This document shows, piece after piece, positions 8,010-11,295 of a DNA stretch of 11,295 bases; positions within the stretch are counted from its first letter, which is position 1; each line of letters starts with the position of its first letter. Origin of the DNA: DASRRB01 sp036732755. Its GTDB lineage: Bacteria > Planctomycetota > B15-G4 > SIAN01. Location: assembly GCA_036732755.1 (NCBI GenBank), contig DAINBU010000145.1, positions 1 through 11,295 of the forward strand. The letters are read 5' to 3'. The notes beneath the pieces are model-generated. The model did no database searches and was not told where the DNA came from. It saw only the letters and a program-made list of their open reading frames with translations. The translations under genes were made by a program, and so were the position numbers.

Positions 8010-11000
8010 ATGCGACTCGCGCCGAAACTGCAGTTCCTGGCGATCGTGGCCGCGGGCGGCTCGATCGCGGCGATCGCGCGCAACGTCCCGACGCCGCCGA
8101 ACAATGCGGCCGCCGTCTACGCGCATGTCGTCGCCGTCGACGCCCATCCCGCGAAGATCGAGCTCGCCAATCCCTACGCCGCGGCGCAGGTGCTGCTCTC
8201 CGGCCGGCTCGACGACGGCGACTTCGTCGACGTCACGCGCGAGGCGAAGTTCGACGACGCAGGCGGGCTCGTCGCCATCGACGCGCGCGGCCGCGTCCGG
8301 CCGAAGCGCGACGGCGAAGGCACGCTCCACGCGACGTTCGGCGGGCGCGACGTCGCGATCCCGGTCGCGGTGCGCGGCGCCGACGGCGCCTACGAGCCGA
8401 GCTTCTGCAACGACGTGATCCCGGTGATGTCGCGGCTCGGCTGCAACGCCGGCACCTGCCACGGCTCGGCGAAGGGGAAGAACGGCTTCAAGCTGTCGCT
8501 GCGCGGCTACGACCCGGCCTTCGACCATCAAGCGCTGACGGACGACCTCGCCGGTCGCCGCTTCAACCGCGCCGTCGCCGAGCAGAGCCTCTTCCTGCTC
8601 AAGCCCACCGCGAGCGTGCCGCACGAGGGCGGCCAGCGCATGGCCGTCGATTCCAACGAATACAAGCTGCTGAAGGCGTGGGTCGACAGCGGCGTGAAGC
8701 TCGACCGCGACGCTCCCAAAGTCGCCTCGATCGACGTCCTCCCGAAGAACCCGGTCGTGCCGCTGCCCGGCATGGCGCAGCAGATGGCGGTGGTCGCGAC
8801 CTACGCCGACGGCAGCACGCGCGACGTGACCGGCGACGCCGTGATCGAGAGCAACGACAACGAGATCGCGACGGTCGAATCCGGGAGCGGGCTCGTGACC
8901 GGCGTGCGGCGCGGCGACGCGGCGGTGCTCGCGCGCTACTCCGGCCGCTACGCGGCGACGCGCCTCGTGGTCATGGGCGACCGCACCGGCTTCGAATGGA
9001 AGCAGCCGCCCGAGTTCGGCTTCGTCGACGAGCTCGTCGACGCGAAGCTCAAGGCGTTGAAGGCGCTGCCGAGCGAGCTCTGCAGCGACGCCGAGTTCCT
9101 GCGGCGCATCCACCTCGACCTGACCGGCCGGCCCCCCACCGCGCGCGACGTGCGCATCTTCCTGGCCGACCGGCGCGACTCGCGCCTGAAGCGCGAGGAG
9201 ACGATCGACCGGCTGATCGGCTCGACGGAGTTCGTCGAGCACTGGACCAACAAGTGGTCCGACCTGCTGCAGGTGAACTCGAAGTTCCTCGGCGTCGAGG
9301 GGGCGGCGCGGCTGCGCGAGTGGATCCGCGCCGCGATCGCGAGCAACCTCCCCTACGACCAGTTCGCCGCCGACGTCCTCGACGCGAGCGGCTCGACCTA
9401 CCAGAACCCGCCCGCCGCCTACTGGAAGATCCTGCGCCAGCCCGACGTCGCGATGGAGAACACGACGCAGCTCTTCCTGGGCGTCCGCTTCAGCTGCAAC
9501 AAGTGCCACGACCATCCGTTCGAGCGCTGGACCCAGGATCAGCACTGGCAGCTCGCCGCGTACTTCGCGCAGGTCGGCCGCAGCAACGTGCCGGGCTCCG
9601 CGATGATGGCGAAGGTCAACGACAACCGCCCCGACGACGACGGCCTCGCGTTCGACGAGATGATCGCCGACGTCGGCCAGGGCGAGGTGATGCATCCCAA
9701 CAAGAACGTCACTGTCGCCCCGCGCTTCCCCTACGAGCACGCCGGCGCGATCCCGGCCGACGGCACGCGCCGCCAGAAGCTCGTGGCGTGGATCGCGGCG
9801 AAAGAGAACCCCTACTTCGCGAAGAGCTACGCGAACCGCGTCTGGAGCTACTTCCTCGGCGTCGGCCTGATCGACCCGATCGACGACATCCGCGCCAGCA
9901 ATCCGCCGACGAACCCCGAGCTGCTCGAGAAGCTGACGCAGACCTTCATCGAATCGGGCTTCGACGTGCGCGCGCTGATGCGGCTGATCTGCCGCAGCCG
10001 CGCCTACCAGACGTCGCTCACGACCAACGCCTGGAACGAGGACGACACGCTCTACTACGCCCACGCGCTGGCGCGGCGGCTTCCGGCAGAGACGCTCTTC
10101 GACTGCATCGGCGTCGCGACCGGCCACCGCCACAAGGTCCCGGGCGTGCGGCCCGGCACGCGCGCCGACGAGCTGCTCGACCCGAGCATGACCACCGCCG
10201 ACAACTTCCTGTCGCTGTTCGGCCGGCCGCCGCGCGAGAGCGCCTGCGAATGCGAACGCAGCAGCGGCATGTCGCTCGGCCAGGCGCTGAACCTCGTGAA
10301 CGGTCCGACCGTCGCCGACGCGATCGAGGACGCGAAGAACGAGATCGGCGAGCTCGCCGAGTACGAGCGCGACCCGGCCAAGGTGGTCGACGAGCTCTAC
10401 GTGCGCTTCCTCTCCCGGCCGCCGACCGCGGCCGAGGTCGCGCAGCTCGCGCCGCGCTTCGACGCGAACGACGCCGCCCGCTTCGCGACGCTCGCGCCGG
10501 CCGACGCGGCCCGCTTCAAGCAGGAGCGCGCGGCGTGGGAGGCGGCGCTGCCCAAGATCACCTGGAGCGCGCTCGAGAAGGTCGAGGTGCGCTCGGCCGG
10601 CGGCGCGACGTTCACGCAGCAGCCCGACGGCTCCTTCCTCGCGAGCGGCACGCGGCCCGACAAGGACACCTACACGATCACGGCGTACACGTCGCTCGCC
10701 GACGTCACCGCGATCCGCCTCTCCGTGATCCCCGACAAGTCGCTGCCGGGAGGCGGCTCCGGCCGCGCCGACAACGGCAACTTCGTGGTCGGCGAGGTGC
10801 GCGTGACCGCGATCCCGCTCACCGGCGCCGCCGGCGGCAAGGCCGTGAGCGTGAAGGACGGCAGCGCCGACTTCTCACAGGACAATTTCACCCCGGCCCA
10901 GGTGACCGACGGCAATCCCGTCACTGGCTGGGCGATCTCCTCCGACTTCACCCGTCCCCACCGCGCCGTGTGGGAGCTCACGGAGAACGTCGGCGCCGCG

Positions 11001-11295
11001 GGCGGGACGCTGCTCGCGATCACCCTCGACCAGGGCTGGGGCGGCGGCCACGAGGTCGGCCGGTTCAAGATCGAAGTGAGCAACTCGGCGCGGCCGGTGC
11101 GCGTGTCGCCGCTGCCCGACGAAGTGCTCGCGGCGGTCTCGCTGCCGGCGGAGAAGCGCTCGCCCGAAGTCGAGCTGCTGCTCCACAAGACGTTCCTCGC
11201 GAGCGCGCCGAAGTGGATCGACCAGCTGCGGCTGTCGGCCACGCAGGACGTCGCGTGGGCGTTGGCGACGAGTCAGGCGTTCCTGTTCAACCGGT
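8010..11295 (+). CDS. Large exported Ig-like / CX4CH / DUF1549 / DUF1553 protein (C-terminus just beyond window)
   Basis: 1095 codons to the window edge, with no stop. The N-terminus (MRLAPKLQFLAIVAAGGSIA) is a hydrophobic signal. Domains in order: a BIG2-like Ig fold (about residues 34-128); a cytochrome-like segment with GCNAGTCHG (144-152), in which two Cys are separated by four residues before His; a second BIG2-like fold (about 238-322, VASIDVLPKNPVV to TRLVVM); DUF1549 (about 338-525), including FLRRIHLDLTGRPPT and a canonical CNKCHDHPFERW motif at 496-507; and DUF1553 (about 575 onward), including KSYANRVWSYFLGVGLIDP. A beta-rich insert (about 850-1026) interrupts the C-terminal part before the usual ending DVAWALATSQAFLFNR, so the true end is probably only a few codons away. 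This is the typical operon partner of DUF1501. The role is unknown; haem-based redox chemistry on an extracellular or periplasmic substrate is inferred from the Cys/His motifs. Confidence 0.93.
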   Translation, partial: MRLAPKLQFLAIVAAGGSIAAIARNVPTPPNNAAAVYAHVVAVDAHPAKIELANPYAAAQVLLSGRLDDGDFVDVTREAKFDDAGGLVAIDARGRVRPKRDGEGTLHATFGGRDVAIPVAVRGADGAYEPSFCNDVIPVMSRLGCNAGTCHGSAKGKNGFKLSLRGYDPAFDHQALTDDLAGRRFNRAVAEQSLFLLKPTASVPHEGGQRMAVDSNEYKLLKAWVDSGVKLDRDAPKVASIDVLPKNPVVPLPGMAQQMAVVATYADGSTRDVTGDAVIESNDNEIATVESGSGLVTGVRRGDAAVLARYSGRYAATRLVVMGDRTGFEWKQPPEFGFVDELVDAKLKALKALPSELCSDAEFLRRIHLDLTGRPPTARDVRIFLADRRDSRLKREETIDRLIGSTEFVEHWTNKWSDLLQVNSKFLGVEGAARLREWIRAAIASNLPYDQFAADVLDASGSTYQNPPAAYWKILRQPDVAMENTTQLFLGVRFSCNKCHDHPFERWTQDQHWQLAAYFAQVGRSNVPGSAMMAKVNDNRPDDDGLAFDEMIADVGQGEVMHPNKNVTVAPRFPYEHAGAIPADGTRRQKLVAWIAAKENPYFAKSYANRVWSYFLGVGLIDPIDDIRASNPPTNPELLEKLTQTFIESGFDVRALMRLICRSRAYQTSLTTNAWNEDDTLYYAHALARRLPAETLFDCIGVATGHRHKVPGVRPGTRADELLDPSMTTADNFLSLFGRPPRESACECERSSGMSLGQALNLVNGPTVADAIEDAKNEIGELAEYERDPAKVVDELYVRFLSRPPTAAEVAQLAPRFDANDAARFATLAPADAARFKQERAAWEAALPKITWSALEKVEVRSAGGATFTQQPDGSFLASGTRPDKDTYTITAYTSLADVTAIRLSVIPDKSLPGGGSGRADNGNFVVGEVRVTAIPLTGAAGGKAVSVKDGSADFSQDNFTPAQVTDGNPVTGWAISSDFTRPHRAVWELTENVGAAGGTLLAITLDQGWGGGHEVGRFKIEVSNSARPVRVSPLPDEVLAAVSLPAEKRSPEVELLLHKTFLASAPKWIDQLRLSATQDVAWALATSQAFLFNR

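Noticed and set aside
7869..10133. 754-codon open frame on the minus strand
   Set aside because: It is antisense to clear WD40 and DUF1549/DUF1553 coding sequence. Its product is low-complexity Arg/Val/Asp/Ala-rich with no recognisable motif. High GC3 suppresses stops in the antisense frame.

Overview
The window looks like chromosomal DNA from a high-GC member of the Planctomycetota, or a close PVC relative. The main evidence is the right half (about 5.1-11.3 kb). It holds three head-to-tail exported proteins of families that are greatly expanded in planctomycetes: a Tat-exported DUF1501 protein, a planctomycete-type cytochrome c fused to WD40-like repeats, and a very large Ig-like/DUF1549/DUF1553 protein that runs off the right edge. 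Their spacing (4-base ATGA overlap, then 11 bases) indicates one transcription unit. The family is generally thought of as a surface or periplasmic redox or polysaccharide-handling module, but its biochemistry is not settled.

The left half is coded entirely on the minus strand. Reading in the direction of transcription it holds: an AAA+ ATPase with a DUF4143-type C-terminus (3649-4884); a short DprA/Smf-like SLOG protein (2724-3431); a ComF-like phosphoribosyltransferase overlapping it by 20 bases (2069-2743); glycerol kinase starting 6 bases after that (glpK, 704-2062); and a MarR-type regulator cut by the left edge (1-about 506). The ATPase and the DUF1501 operon diverge from an approximately 214-base intergenic region. 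That region carries a striking AT-rich perfect inverted repeat just upstream of the ATPase start.

Two genes at the left end are damaged or misread. glpK has an in-frame TGA where the family has a conserved Trp, and the following 44 codons still encode a normal GlpK C-terminus. The MarR gene lacks a usable in-frame start for its first helix; losing one base from a 6-G run would restore an ATG start. Both could be sequencing or assembly errors, or genuine recent lesions.

The most system-like element is the overlapping DprA-like/phosphoribosyltransferase pair. Both proteins are stripped-down relatives of natural-competence proteins (the DprA core without accessory domains; ComF-like PRTase without the zinc-binding N-terminus). 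The pair is less GC-rich than its neighbours and sits beside an ATPase of a mobile, accessory type. It may be a small accessory nucleotide- or DNA-handling module, but its function cannot be assigned from sequence alone. No tRNA, rRNA, CRISPR array, transposase or insertion sequence was seen.
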